This document shows positions 49,353 through 57,204 of a stretch of 57,204 nt of DNA, piece after piece; position 1 is the first letter of the stretch; the number at the start of each line of letters is the position of its first letter. The notes below the pieces were generated by a model that made no database searches, was not told the DNA's origin, and saw only the letters and a list, made by a program, of their open reading frames with translations. Source of the stretch: JBCCMA01 sp039026595 (lineage in GTDB: Bacteria > Pseudomonadota > Gammaproteobacteria > Steroidobacterales > JBCCMA01); contig JBCCMA010000004.1 of the NCBI GenBank assembly GCA_039026595.1, forward strand, positions 1 through 57,204. Direction: 5' to 3'. Made by a program: the position numbers and the translations under genes.

Positions 49353-50602
49353 CAGGCCGGGTCCTCCTGCAACAGTTCATCGATCAACGCGCCGAACGAC
49401 GCCCTGAATTCGTCGTAGTGTACACCGGTACCGGGTCCGTTAAAGCCGGTATGCACAAGTCGGACAGCCCGATTACGGTCGAGCACAATCATGGTGGGGT
49501 ATGCGATGACCTCGTCGAGCAATCCCAGTGATTCCGTCGCCTGTTTCTTGTCAGAAAAGCCGGCGACCACCAATGGGTAATCAATGTCGAACTTGTCCCT
49601 GAACGCATTGACCTGCACGGCCGCCGCATTGAACTCATCGAGGTGCTCGAACATCAGTCCGACCACCTCCAGACCGTCATCGGCCCGGGCTTTGTGAAAT
49701 GGGGAGAGAAACGCGGCCTCGTCATGGCAGTTCGGACACCAGCTCCCGGCCAGAGCCAACACCACGACTTTGCCCGAAAAACGGGCGTCGTCCAGCGAGA
49801 CCATGTCACCTGCGGTGTCGGGAAAGCTGAAATTGATCCGCTCAACGCCCGCGCGGATTTTGCTCAAAGCGTTCGCATCGGGAAGTTCGACCGTGGCATT
49901 TCGCGTCGCCGTGAAGGTCTCGTGCCACTTCGTTCCGGACCAAAAATCCCCCGTGATGCGCCCGTTTTCGCCCTGGCGAGCCACAAACAGGAACGCGTGG
50001 GCACCGTCGAACGTCGACAGGTACAACAAGTCATCGCGCACGTCGCCGGCGAGATAACGGTAATCGCCCGTTGGCGTACGAAACGTCCCCGTAACCTTGC
50101 CGTTGAGCTGTTCGAACTCCCCGACGGCTTGCGTGGTTTTTCCGTCGTCATCCTGAAACTCAACGGCCCAACGCCCGCCAAAATCCGCGTTCACATCCTG
50201 CTCGCCCTCGAAGAAACGGTGCGTTTGACCGGCGCTTAGCACCAGCGGCATGACCTGACGCTTCCCGCCGCGTTTGATCAACGTGAGATCGCCCCGCCAC
50301 GTGTCGCCCTCACGGGTCAGCGCGATGCGATTGTTGAACGCTGGAAATTCAAGCTCGAGGCGGTCCCCGTCGAGCTGCACGCGCGGCACCTCGAGACGTT
50401 CGGCGCCATTTTCGATGACGGCCGAAAGGCCAGCGGCCGTATCCTTGAATCGAATCGTGAACGGAAGCTCGCCGCCCGGCAGTTCCAACGCCCCGCGCCA
50501 CGGCGTGCTTGCAAGTTCCGGAGGGGGCGCGCTGCACGCCGTGAGAGCCAAAATGAGAAGGACCGTCGTGGTCCGAAAAAGCGCGACGCGCAGCTTATTC
50601 AC
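49352..50602 (-). CDS. Lipoprotein with TlpA-like thioredoxin domain and beta-rich N-terminal domain
   Basis: A 416-residue lipoprotein: signal peptide with lipobox LTAC (Cys23), then about 230 residues of beta-strand-rich sequence, and a C-terminal thioredoxin-fold domain (about 255-410) of TlpA/peroxiredoxin type with active site SWCPNC (Cys289, Cys292) and the cis-Pro in IAYPTMIVLD. It should act as a membrane-anchored periplasmic thiol oxidoreductase. The N-terminal part is not a family I can name. GTG 50602 has AAGGAG 11 bases upstream. It follows the M14 peptidase gene by 14 bases. Confidence 0.88.
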   Translation of the reverse strand: MNKLRVALFRTTTVLLILALTACSAPPPELASTPWRGALELPGGELPFTIRFKDTAAGLSAVIENGAERLEVPRVQLDGDRLELEFPAFNNRIALTREGDTWRGDLTLIKRGGKRQVMPLVLSAGQTHRFFEGEQDVNADFGGRWAVEFQDDDGKTTQAVGEFEQLNGKVTGTFRTPTGDYRYLAGDVRDDLLYLSTFDGAHAFLFVARQGENGRITGDFWSGTKWHETFTATRNATVELPDANALSKIRAGVERINFSFPDTAGDMVSLDDARFSGKVVVLALAGSWCPNCHDEAAFLSPFHKARADDGLEVVGLMFEHLDEFNAAAVQVNAFRDKFDIDYPLVVAGFSDKKQATESLGLLDEVIAYPTMIVLDRNRAVRLVHTGFNGPGTGVHYDEFRASFGALIDELLQEDPA

Positions 50603-50616
50603 GTTGTGTTTTCTCC

Positions 50617-51714
50617 TTACGGGGTGGCGGCCTCCGTTACTTGCGGCGGCTCATCATTATTGCCTCGACGCGCGAGGCCTTCGCCCTCACCGCCCACTTT
50701 GGCCGCGAGCCAGTCCACCATGTCAAACCAGATACCGTCCATATCCTTGTCTTCGGGCAGCCTGCCGGCGCTCTCCAGTTCAAGGGTCAGGATCGGGATA
50801 CCTTTATACACGCCAACGTACCGACCCATCGAGCCGGGGTAGGTTCCCAGCAGGCGCAGCTCCAGCGGACCGAGGTTTTCCGGCGGAATTCGCGGCCCGT
50901 CGAAGTCAACGATACCGTGCGGCGCATGCACAGAAATCACGGCGTCCGGCTTATAGGTATCGATCTGCTCGGCGATCCAGCGCGACTCCGGCTCACTCAG
51001 TGGTCCGGGGCCGGGATACCTGCGTTTGTTGCGGCGGGCGGTTTCAATCCAGTACTTGGTCGCCTCTTCCGTCCAGTTCGGCGTCGGGAAATTTCGATTG
51101 AGATCGACGCCGTTGGCATTCATGCGCGTCGACTGGTCCGGTGGCATCAACAGGCCGTCGGGATTCAAAAGCGGAACAACGCGCCAGTGGAAGCCACCGC
51201 CCTGATCCTTCGCAAGACGCTGCTGCCAGCGAAAAACCGCCGTAACCGAGCTGTACTCGTCGCCGTGGATACCGCCGATAAACAGCACCCGACCGCGCGG
51301 CGAGGCATCACTCGGCGCGTAGTCACGCATCGCGATCACTTTTTTCTTGTTCGAAACGGCACCGCTTGGATACAGGCCGAGCGCCATGCACTCTTCAAAA
51401 TTGACCGACGTCAGCTTCGTGTCGATTTCTGAACACAGTGTGGCGATCGGATCGACGTCTTCGACCCCATCGCCGTCTGTTTCAGCCAGCGCCGGGTCCG
51501 CCTGTGGGATCACGTCGATCGCAGCCTCGACGGGCGCGTCGACCGTCTCATCAGGCGCGTCATCCGGCACGGCCTGAAATACGGGCATTGAAAACGGATC
51601 GAAGCCATACAGGCTGCTGACCGCTTTTGCGGGTGGCGCGGCACTTAAACAAACCGCCGCCATTGTGAGCACTGCGACGCCGCGGCGCGCGACGTGCCGC
51701 GCGCCACTGCGCAT
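50617..51714 (-). CDS. Secreted M14 zinc carboxypeptidase
   Basis: A 365-residue exported metallopeptidase of family M14. From ATG 51714 there is a signal peptide with cleavage near AKA31; TTG 51744 would lengthen the leader by ten residues. An acidic linker (about 50-90) precedes the catalytic domain. Zinc ligands are the H and E of GGIHGDEYSS and the His in ISVHAPHG; NANGVDLNRNFP holds the substrate Arg, and the late LELES holds the catalytic Glu. It resembles murein-peptide amidase MpaA-like enzymes but is exported. It follows the subtilase gene by about 120 bases. Confidence 0.9.
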   Translation of the reverse strand: MRSGARHVARRGVAVLTMAAVCLSAAPPAKAVSSLYGFDPFSMPVFQAVPDDAPDETVDAPVEAAIDVIPQADPALAETDGDGVEDVDPIATLCSEIDTKLTSVNFEECMALGLYPSGAVSNKKKVIAMRDYAPSDASPRGRVLFIGGIHGDEYSSVTAVFRWQQRLAKDQGGGFHWRVVPLLNPDGLLMPPDQSTRMNANGVDLNRNFPTPNWTEEATKYWIETARRNKRRYPGPGPLSEPESRWIAEQIDTYKPDAVISVHAPHGIVDFDGPRIPPENLGPLELRLLGTYPGSMGRYVGVYKGIPILTLELESAGRLPEDKDMDGIWFDMVDWLAAKVGGEGEGLARRGNNDEPPQVTEAATP

Positions 51715-51835
51715 GCGCTCGTTTATGTAATTATTATAAATCAATGGCTTATCTCTTCTTCACAGGGGGAAAGTGACGCTAGCAGATGCGTTTTGGCGAT
51801 GCCATGACGCACCTCTGCCTTTCCTCCACTGACCG

Positions 51836-53188
51836 TCAGTCCGACACCCGCCAGGCCACCGCGAACGGGGTGCGCGCATCATGCGGACGCGCGGCGCCTA
51901 CGACAACGTCGATACGCTCGCCGTCCGCAATCGCGATCTGAAGATGCTCTCCGGTATCCGCATGTCCATCGACCCGCTGGATCAGCCTTGGTTCCGATTC
52001 GCCTGTGAACACCGCCAGTGACAGATCCGACGGGTGATTTCGTCGGGCGGGCGACCAGTCCCAGATCAGCGCCACCGTCAGCGTGCCGGCGCGTGGCGGT
52101 GTCAATGCCAACCGCGACGCCAGACCAGTGCCGCCGACCTGCCCCACCCGGCGCGCGTGCCAATAGCCGCTCGACTCGACACTTTGCCACGTCGCATCGC
52201 GTTCCGGTACGGGCTCGGCCGCACCCGTCAGAACAATCCGGCCGCTCTCGTACACATTCAGCTCACCTGCACCAAACTGGGCGTTCAACCCGTTTGGCGT
52301 GTTCACATCGAGCCGCTCCGGCGGACCGCTGGGCGCACCTTCGGCTCGTTTGAGACGCCGGTCCGCACCCGCCATCAATGCTGCTCGAACAATGCGAGCG
52401 TCATCATCGGGCCGACGACCCGGAACAGGATCGGCCACCAGCGCATCGAGCAGCAACGTGGCCACTGACCCAACCCGCGGCGCCGCTTCACTGGTCTTGC
52501 TCGCCGAGGCCACCAGATGAGGACGGTGCACCGTGGCCTCGTAAGGACCGTCCACAGCGGACAGTCGGGTGGAGTGGTTGCCATCGCTGCGGCCCACGGC
52601 CAGCACATTAAACGCCGAGGCCAGCAACGGCGGGTTGCGCTTGCGCGGATTATTGGCGATGCCGCAGGTCACCACCCATCCACGCCGAACCACGGCGCTG
52701 TCCAATGCGCGAAGCACACGCCCATCCTGCTCGGGGAGGCCACCGATCCAACTGTGATTCCATACCCGCGCCGGGCCAAGGCCCGACGGTCGCCCGAGAC
52801 CCCGTAGAAATTCATTCGCCGTATACAAATGCACGCGGTTGACGCCCGGCGCCACGCTCGTGCCGCGCCCGTACAGCGCGCGGCCTGTCGTGGTCGCGTG
52901 ACTGCTGTCGTCCAGTGCGTTGTCTGCGACGTTCAGGAAGGTCACGCCGCGGAATTCGGGCCGATGTCGTCCCGGAATATGCGAGCGACGCGAGGCGTCC
53001 TCGTCGTCGCCGATGAGCGGGGACGGCGGTTCGACCTGCGCCACCTCGATGCGCCGTCCGTCAGGGACACGGTCGCCGAATTCGGCCACCAATCGGTCAT
53101 AGCCGGGCCGATGCCCGCCGGCAAGCGCCGGAATCGAAACCAGCGCGGTCAGCAACGCCACACCGCTGCTGACCGCCCGAGTCGTCAC
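51836..53188 (-). CDS. Subtilisin-like (S8) serine peptidase with Glu at the Asp position
   Basis: A 450-residue exported subtilase-like protein with a signal peptide ending near ALAGG25. The His motif is SSHATTTGRALYG (His97), the oxyanion Asn lies in CGIANNPRKR, and the Ser motif is KTSEAAPRVG (Ser233). At the place of the usual V-x-D-T/S-G motif it reads IEVAQVEPP, so Glu53 takes the place of the catalytic Asp. I recall a subtilase subgroup with AQVE here, so it may be active. A beta-rich domain follows (about 315-450). GTG 53188 overlaps the upstream amidohydrolase stop by GTGA. Confidence 0.8.
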   Translation of the reverse strand: MTTRAVSSGVALLTALVSIPALAGGHRPGYDRLVAEFGDRVPDGRRIEVAQVEPPSPLIGDDEDASRRSHIPGRHRPEFRGVTFLNVADNALDDSSHATTTGRALYGRGTSVAPGVNRVHLYTANEFLRGLGRPSGLGPARVWNHSWIGGLPEQDGRVLRALDSAVVRRGWVVTCGIANNPRKRNPPLLASAFNVLAVGRSDGNHSTRLSAVDGPYEATVHRPHLVASASKTSEAAPRVGSVATLLLDALVADPVPGRRPDDDARIVRAALMAGADRRLKRAEGAPSGPPERLDVNTPNGLNAQFGAGELNVYESGRIVLTGAAEPVPERDATWQSVESSGYWHARRVGQVGGTGLASRLALTPPRAGTLTVALIWDWSPARRNHPSDLSLAVFTGESEPRLIQRVDGHADTGEHLQIAIADGERIDVVVGAARPHDARTPFAVAWRVSD

Positions 53189-54471
53189 GGTCGGCGGTAG
53201 GCCGGAGGAAGATCGCCCGTTGGCGTGCGGTAGCGGTCCCGTAGCCGTGTCTGACGGCTGTGCATGCTGACTTTCTCTCCGCGCACAAACACCGCATCCG
53301 CGTACGTGGTGGTTTCGAGCGGATCACCGTCCCAAAGCACCAGATCCGCTTCGTTCCCCTTGCGCACTGCACAGCATCGTTTGTTGAGGTTCAGCATCGC
53401 GGCCGCATTGACCGTGATGGCGCGAAGCGCCGTACCCCGATCCAGCCCGTGCGCCACCGCGTTGCCCGCGACCTGAGTCAGGTTGCGCGGATTGTGCGAA
53501 TCGCCCTGCGCAAACGCAATCGTGACGCCGGCCTCGGTGAGGCGCGCCGCGTTCTTCATCGTCGCGTTCAGTGAATCGAACGACCCGGGCAGGTTTTCAA
53601 ACGGATCGAGAACCACGCCGATCTTGTGCTTGGCGAGCGCCTCGGCCACAAGCCACGCCTCGGCCCCGCCGGCGACAATCACACGCAGATCGTAATCCTG
53701 CTTGAGTCGGATGACCTCGTGAAGATCACTCGCGCGATCTGCAAAAATCACCATCGGCGTCCCGCCTGAAATCACGGGCTGTAAAGCCTCAAGATCGATT
53801 CGCGTGGCGGCGTACTCGCGACGCTCGCCTTCCTCAAAATCATCGCGGTGCTCAGCGTAGTCCAGCGCATCGTCCAGCGCCTCGCGCAGCTGCTGCACCG
53901 CCGCCGCACGCGACCCACCGGCAAGTCCGCCTCCACGCTGCCCCAGATACGCGATCAAAGCGGCGCCACGTCGTACAACCGTTTCGTCAGGACTGACCGA
54001 AAACGTCACGGCCGCGGCACGACCGGCGAATACCGAGTGCGCGCCGCCGTAGGGTGCACTTGGCACGACCAGCGCCCGCGTGACGCCTTCAATACGGTTC
54101 ACGCCCACGACAGAAGACCGCGGATTGATGGCGGAGGACAAATCGAAACCCGCGCCGTAGCGCCCCGTGTGTGTTGTGTCGACACTCTCCTCCACGAGAC
54201 TGACCTCCATGGCCCCGAGCGCACTCAACGGATCGAACAACCCCGGCGTAATTTGGCGTCCCTGGGCATCGATGACCTCAACGCCCTCGGGAATGGCGAT
54301 GTCGGCCCCCACAGCGGTGATGCGCCCATCGCGCACGACGACGGTGGCCGACGGCAGTGTGCCCTCGTCGGTCATGGTGTGAATTTGTGCGTTTGTGATC
54401 GCAAAGTCAGCGTGGGCTGTGATGCTGAACGCTATGCACAGCGCAGCTGTGATCGTGGTTATGCGTTTCAT
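53185..54471 (-). CDS. Exported amidohydrolase-like protein lacking the HxH metal motif
   Basis: A 428-residue amidohydrolase-superfamily protein with a signal peptide (cleavage near AHA21) and the beta-sandwich plus TIM-barrel order typical of imidazolonepropionase-like proteins: AVGADIAIPEGVEVIDAQGR, then PGLFDPLSALG where active members have PG-x-x-D-x-H-x-H. Both His are missing, and IFADRA replaces the usual H-A-x-x. The C-terminal GNEADLVLWDGDPL is conserved. It may be catalytically inactive or use another mechanism. ATG 54471 overlaps the stop of the partner gene, and its stop overlaps the subtilase start, so all three are coupled. Confidence 0.85.
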   Translation of the reverse strand: MKRITTITAALCIAFSITAHADFAITNAQIHTMTDEGTLPSATVVVRDGRITAVGADIAIPEGVEVIDAQGRQITPGLFDPLSALGAMEVSLVEESVDTTHTGRYGAGFDLSSAINPRSSVVGVNRIEGVTRALVVPSAPYGGAHSVFAGRAAAVTFSVSPDETVVRRGAALIAYLGQRGGGLAGGSRAAAVQQLREALDDALDYAEHRDDFEEGERREYAATRIDLEALQPVISGGTPMVIFADRASDLHEVIRLKQDYDLRVIVAGGAEAWLVAEALAKHKIGVVLDPFENLPGSFDSLNATMKNAARLTEAGVTIAFAQGDSHNPRNLTQVAGNAVAHGLDRGTALRAITVNAAAMLNLNKRCCAVRKGNEADLVLWDGDPLETTTYADAVFVRGEKVSMHSRQTRLRDRYRTPTGDLPPAYRRP

Positions 54472-55889
54472 TGCACGCCTCCTGCCTCTACGGTCAGACC
54501 GAGTTCGAAATCGCTGGCCGGCTGATAGGCCGCGTCGCGCCGGTCGTAAACCAGCGCGCCATCAATGTAGACCTGATCAGCTAGCGCGTAGACGCTGAAC
54601 GGGTCACGATTCCAGATCACCACGTCCGCTGATTTGCCCACCTCGAGTGTCCCCGTCTCCTCTTCGATGCCGAGCGCGCGGGCGGCGTTGCGGGTGATCC
54701 AGGTCATGGCGTGTGCGCGCGTAATGGACAAGCCCATGCGATTGCCCGACGCCATGGCCTTGGCCGCCTCCTGATTCAGGCGTTGAATGCCGATGCTCGA
54801 ATCCGAATGGACGATGGCACACGCGCCGGCGGCGTCCACCATGGCCACGTTCTCGCGGATGGCATCGAAGGCTTCCATTTTAAAGCCCCACCAGTCCGCC
54901 CACATCGCCGAGCAGGTGTCCGCCTCGGCCAAAAGATCGGGGATCTTGTACGACTCGGTTGCGTGGTGAAACGCCGTGACCTTGTAGCCAAACTCGCGCG
55001 CGACCTCAAGCATGGTCGCCATTTCGTCGGCGCGATAACAATGATTGTGGACCAGGATGTCGCCGCGCAGTACGCCGGCGAGCGTTTCGAGTTTGAGATC
55101 GCGATCGGGCGCCTCACCCTTACCGTTGGCGGCGGCGTCCTCCTTACGCCGGTACCGCTCGGCCGCGATCCACGCCGCGCGATAACCCGCCACGTTGCCC
55201 ATACGGGTACCTGGCGCTCGGCCCTTGCTGCCGTACACGCGCTTGGGATTCTCGCCACACGCCATTTTGAGGCCGTAGGGTGCGCCCGGGAACTTCATAC
55301 CCTGCATCGTGCGCGATGGCACGTTTTTCAGCGTGACCGTGCGACCACCAATCAGGTTGGCCGAACCGGGCAAGATCAGCATCGTTGTCACGCCGCCCGC
55401 GCGAGCTGCGTTAAAACCGGGGTCCTGCGGCCATACCGCGTGTTCGGCCCAGACCTCCGCGGTCACCGGATCGGTCATCTCGTTGCCATCATTGTGGGCC
55501 GCCACACCCGGTGACGGGTACACGCCGAGATGGGAGTGCACATCGATAATCCCCGGCGAGACAAAACGGCCCTGAGCGTCGATCACCTTCGCACCTTTCG
55601 GCGCGCGCAGCGTTTCGCCGACAGCGGCCACACGGCCATCTTTCAGGAGTACGGCGCCCGGATCGAGCACGCTGCCGGTGCCGGTGTAGACCACGGCGTT
55701 CTTGATCAGAAGTGTCTCGGCGGGCAGCGGCGAGTAGGTCGAGGCATAGGCCGCGCGGGTCTCATCCGCTTCGCGGTCCGCACAACCGGCCAAGACAAGT
55801 GACGCCCCGAACCAAACCGAGACGATTACGCCGCGCGTCATCGCGCAGTGTGCCGACTGTGACCAGTCAGACGAAAGCAAAGTGCGCAT
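54468..55889 (-). CDS. Amidohydrolase lipoprotein with intact metal site
   Basis: A 473-residue amidohydrolase-superfamily lipoprotein, lipobox LVLAGC (Cys36). Metal ligands are complete: HSH at residues 118-120 in PGIIDVHSHLG, His in LVHNHCYRADE, His in TAFHHATESY and Asp in IVHSDSS. The C-terminal GKSADVVIWNRDPF is the usual end of imidazolonepropionase-like enzymes. Start uncertain: ATG 55889 has GGGGA close upstream, while ATG 55841 gives a more normal signal peptide without a ribosome site. Substrate unknown; cyclic amides or dipeptides such as those left by proteases are plausible. First gene of the coupled trio. Confidence 0.88.
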   Translation of the reverse strand: MRTLLSSDWSQSAHCAMTRGVIVSVWFGASLVLAGCADREADETRAAYASTYSPLPAETLLIKNAVVYTGTGSVLDPGAVLLKDGRVAAVGETLRAPKGAKVIDAQGRFVSPGIIDVHSHLGVYPSPGVAAHNDGNEMTDPVTAEVWAEHAVWPQDPGFNAARAGGVTTMLILPGSANLIGGRTVTLKNVPSRTMQGMKFPGAPYGLKMACGENPKRVYGSKGRAPGTRMGNVAGYRAAWIAAERYRRKEDAAANGKGEAPDRDLKLETLAGVLRGDILVHNHCYRADEMATMLEVAREFGYKVTAFHHATESYKIPDLLAEADTCSAMWADWWGFKMEAFDAIRENVAMVDAAGACAIVHSDSSIGIQRLNQEAAKAMASGNRMGLSITRAHAMTWITRNAARALGIEEETGTLEVGKSADVVIWNRDPFSVYALADQVYIDGALVYDRRDAAYQPASDFELGLTVEAGGVQ

Positions 55890-55931
55890 CGCATCCCCAA
55901 ACGTGCAGCAAACAACACGGCGATGCTAGCA

Positions 55932-55963
55932 GTCCGGTGGAGCAGGCGCACACTCCACCGGAC
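55932..55963. other. Perfect 11-bp hairpin after the BON lipoprotein gene
   Basis: GTCCGGTGGAG (55932-55942) and CTCCACCGGAC (55953-55963) form a perfect stem around a 10-base loop. It lies 18 bases beyond the BON lipoprotein stop and upstream of the amidohydrolase trio. No T-tract follows on either strand, so it may be a rho-independent-like pause, an mRNA-stabilising end or a protein site. Confidence 0.5.
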
Positions 55964-55981
55964 CCGTGCAGCGGACGGAAA

Positions 55982-56362
55982 TTACTGAACCGTCAAAACC
56001 ACCTTCAATCCGACCGAGTCCACGCCCGGCGTCTGTGACGCGACGGCCACGGCGCGCTCCAGCGTACGGGCGTCGTCGACTTCTCCGGAAAGCGTGACGA
56101 CACCGTCGCTCGCCGAAATCAGAATCGGTTCTTCGCGAAGAAACTCATCGCCATTGAATCTTGCGCGCACGTCTGTGACCACCGTGTCCGACGGATAGGC
56201 CGAATCGTACTGCGAGCTGGCGAAGGTCGAGTGGTGATCCACCGGGTCGGCGTAGACCAGTTCGTCATCGTAGTTGTCGTCGTCACCAATTACGATGACG
56301 CACCCGTTCAGAAGTGTCGCCATGGCGACCGCGCAAAGTCCGTTCCGGATTTTCTTGTTCAT
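55982..56362 (-). CDS. BON domain lipoprotein
   Basis: A 126-residue lipoprotein with lipobox LLNGC (Cys21 or so), an acidic linker rich in Asp and Tyr, and one C-terminal BON domain (about 62-125) with ARFNGDEFLREEPILISASDGVVTLSGEV, recognised by its DGVVTLSGEVDDA core. BON domains bind phospholipid or other envelope components, as in OsmY and DolP. ATG 56362 has AAGAGGA 8 bases upstream; the extension to 56398 overlaps the permease gene end. It follows the ABC permease and precedes the hairpin at 55932-55963. Confidence 0.85.
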   Translation of the reverse strand: MNKKIRNGLCAVAMATLLNGCVIVIGDDDNYDDELVYADPVDHHSTFASSQYDSAYPSDTVVTDVRARFNGDEFLREEPILISASDGVVTLSGEVDDARTLERAVAVASQTPGVDSVGLKVVLTVQ

Positions 56363-56394
56363 GCAGGAATCCTCTTTTCCAGCTTGTCGTTTGA

Positions 56395-57204
56395 TCAACC
56401 GATATCGATGCGCTGGTGGCGCATGCGTATTGTCAGAAAGAGCAGCGCCGCCGCGATGACGAGGCCCACGAGCAACGCGGGGTCGAGTAGCGCACTCACC
56501 ACATCCATGGGCCCGGGCAAGTCGCCGTTGACCACAAAGTCATCGAAGTTGCCGCCGTTGTGCCGGATGCCAAACTCGGCCATCCGCTCGCCGAAGTTCT
56601 CGAAAAACCCGCCAGCGTAATTGCTGATCGTTTCGAGAAACACGCTGGTGTTGAACGCCACTTTTTCTGCGAACGCCACGCCGGCCGGCACCAGTAACGC
56701 AATCAGAAACGGCGTGCGCGTGGATGCGGCTGAGGCGAAGAACAGCCAGGCGACGAACGGCAGGAACCAGATCGACATGCCCAGACCCAGTGAGACCATG
56801 CTCAGGACAATCCTGAAGAACGGCACCTCGGTCCAGAGCAACCCGAAGGGATTGACACCCTGGAACATGGCCGCGATCGACGCCACGATCATAGACAGTA
56901 TCGTCGTGCCCAGTACCGCGACGATTCCAATCACCGGTGCCACAATCAGCGCGGTCAGCAGCTTGGAGACCACCGTCTGCGTGTCGGTTACCGGCAGAGA
57001 TTTCCAGAACAGGACGCTGCGATCCTTGCGATCTCCGTACAACGCATCGAGTGAGTAAAAGAACACGACGACCATACCCACGAGCAGAAACACGCCCCAC
57101 AGACCGAGTGACCAGACCGACACGGCCCGGCCGACAGTCTCAGCGTCGAAATACTGAAACGCCTCAACGATGTGCGCACCACCGACGTAAGCGGTACCGC
57201 GAGC
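56395..57204 (-). CDS. ABC-2 type transporter permease, C-terminal part (cut by window edge)
   Basis: The frame is open through the right edge of the window, so the N-terminal part is outside. The visible ~269 residues have about five membrane helices, with YGDRKDRSVLFWKSLPVTDTQ between the first and second (core DRSVLFWKSLPV), a common feature of ABC-2 permeases related to ABC-2_membrane_3/YhgE-free groups, and a last helix before the RMRHQRIDIG tail. GTG 57123 is only an internal candidate start. An ATPase partner is expected outside the window. Substrate unknown. The stop lies 33 bases before the BON lipoprotein gene. Confidence 0.75.
   Translation of the reverse strand, partial: ARGTAYVGGAHIVEAFQYFDAETVGRAVSVWSLGLWGVFLLVGMVVVFFYSLDALYGDRKDRSVLFWKSLPVTDTQTVVSKLLTALIVAPVIGIVAVLGTTILSMIVASIAAMFQGVNPFGLLWTEVPFFRIVLSMVSLGLGMSIWFLPFVAWLFFASAASTRTPFLIALLVPAGVAFAEKVAFNTSVFLETISNYAGGFFENFGERMAEFGIRHNGGNFDDFVVNGDLPGPMDVVSALLDPALLVGLVIAAALLFLTIRMRHQRIDIG

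Noticed and set aside
1..57204. CRISPR arrays, tRNA or rRNA genes, insertion sequences, prophage or attachment sites
   Set aside because: I looked for regularly spaced repeats, cloverleaf-like segments, transposase or integrase motifs and terminal inverted repeats and saw none; covariance-model and IS searches would be decisive.

Overview
The window is a stretch of ordinary, GC-rich bacterial chromosome with tightly packed genes, short ATGA or GTGA overlaps and no rRNA, tRNA, CRISPR array, insertion sequence or phage gene that I can recognise. The gene content and order point to an aerobic, free-living gammaproteobacterium: an aa3-type cytochrome oxidase, ubiquinone synthesis starting from UbiC/UbiA, the gmk-rpoZ-spoT-ridA-recG neighbourhood, the divergent mrcA/pilMNOPQ-aroK-aroB locus, OxyR, and exosortase-type (PEP-CTERM) exported proteins. 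The exact order cannot be fixed from sequence inspection. Xanthomonadales-, Chromatiales- or Woeseiales-like lineages would all fit.

Layout. 1-4.3 kb (minus strand): a cytochrome c oxidase operon, DUF2244 - ctaC - ctaD - small assembly-type protein - ctaG - ctaE (cut by the left edge). 4.6-5.3 kb: comF, facing a BON-LysM gene across a minus-strand terminator. 5.4-15.3 kb (mostly minus): yicC - gmk - rpoZ - spoT, then ridA - recG - ubiC - ubiA - kbp-like, with a plus-strand MscS-type channel gene set between spoT and ridA. 15.4-18.8 kb (plus): PP2C phosphatase, rph, rdgB, hemW. 18.8-19.2 kb: an AT-rich intergenic region with DnaA-box-like sequences in front of rpmE. 19.4-22.4 kb (minus): mrcA (PBP1a) and a conserved gene of unknown function. 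22.8-29.8 kb (plus): the type IV pilus alignment/secretin genes pilM-N-O-P-Q followed by a large Ig-repeat lipoprotein gene and a strong terminator. 29.9-35.8 kb (plus): aroK, aroB, dGTPase-like, pyrF, hemE, DUF445.

35.8-43.8 kb: a LysR regulator divergent from a pirin gene with a perfect palindrome between them, a DUF4442/FFLEELY-type pair, a patatin-like lipase, fadD, oxyR and a 2-hydroxyacid dehydrogenase. 43.8-45.4 kb (plus): two tandem, clearly paralogous exported proteins, one ending in a PEP-CTERM-like signal and the other in a VPxPA-type signal, preceded by an almost perfect sigma-54 promoter and closed by a strong terminator. 45.4-57.2 kb (minus): an ABC-2-type permease (cut by the right edge) and a BON lipoprotein, then a translationally coupled amidohydrolase - amidohydrolase - subtilisin-like protease set, an M14 carboxypeptidase, a thioredoxin-fold lipoprotein, yajQ, ppc, a zinc-ribbon protein and a small membrane protein.

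The observations I consider most worth a second look are: the sigma-54-driven pair of paralogous sorted proteins with two different C-terminal sorting signals; the coupled periplasmic protease/amidohydrolase module, in which one amidohydrolase lacks its metal-binding histidines and the subtilase has Glu at the place of the usual catalytic Asp; the Ig-repeat lipoprotein embedded in the pilus locus; and four regulatory-looking DNA sites (CRP/Vfr-type box, LysR palindrome, DnaA-box cluster, structured intergenic RNA).
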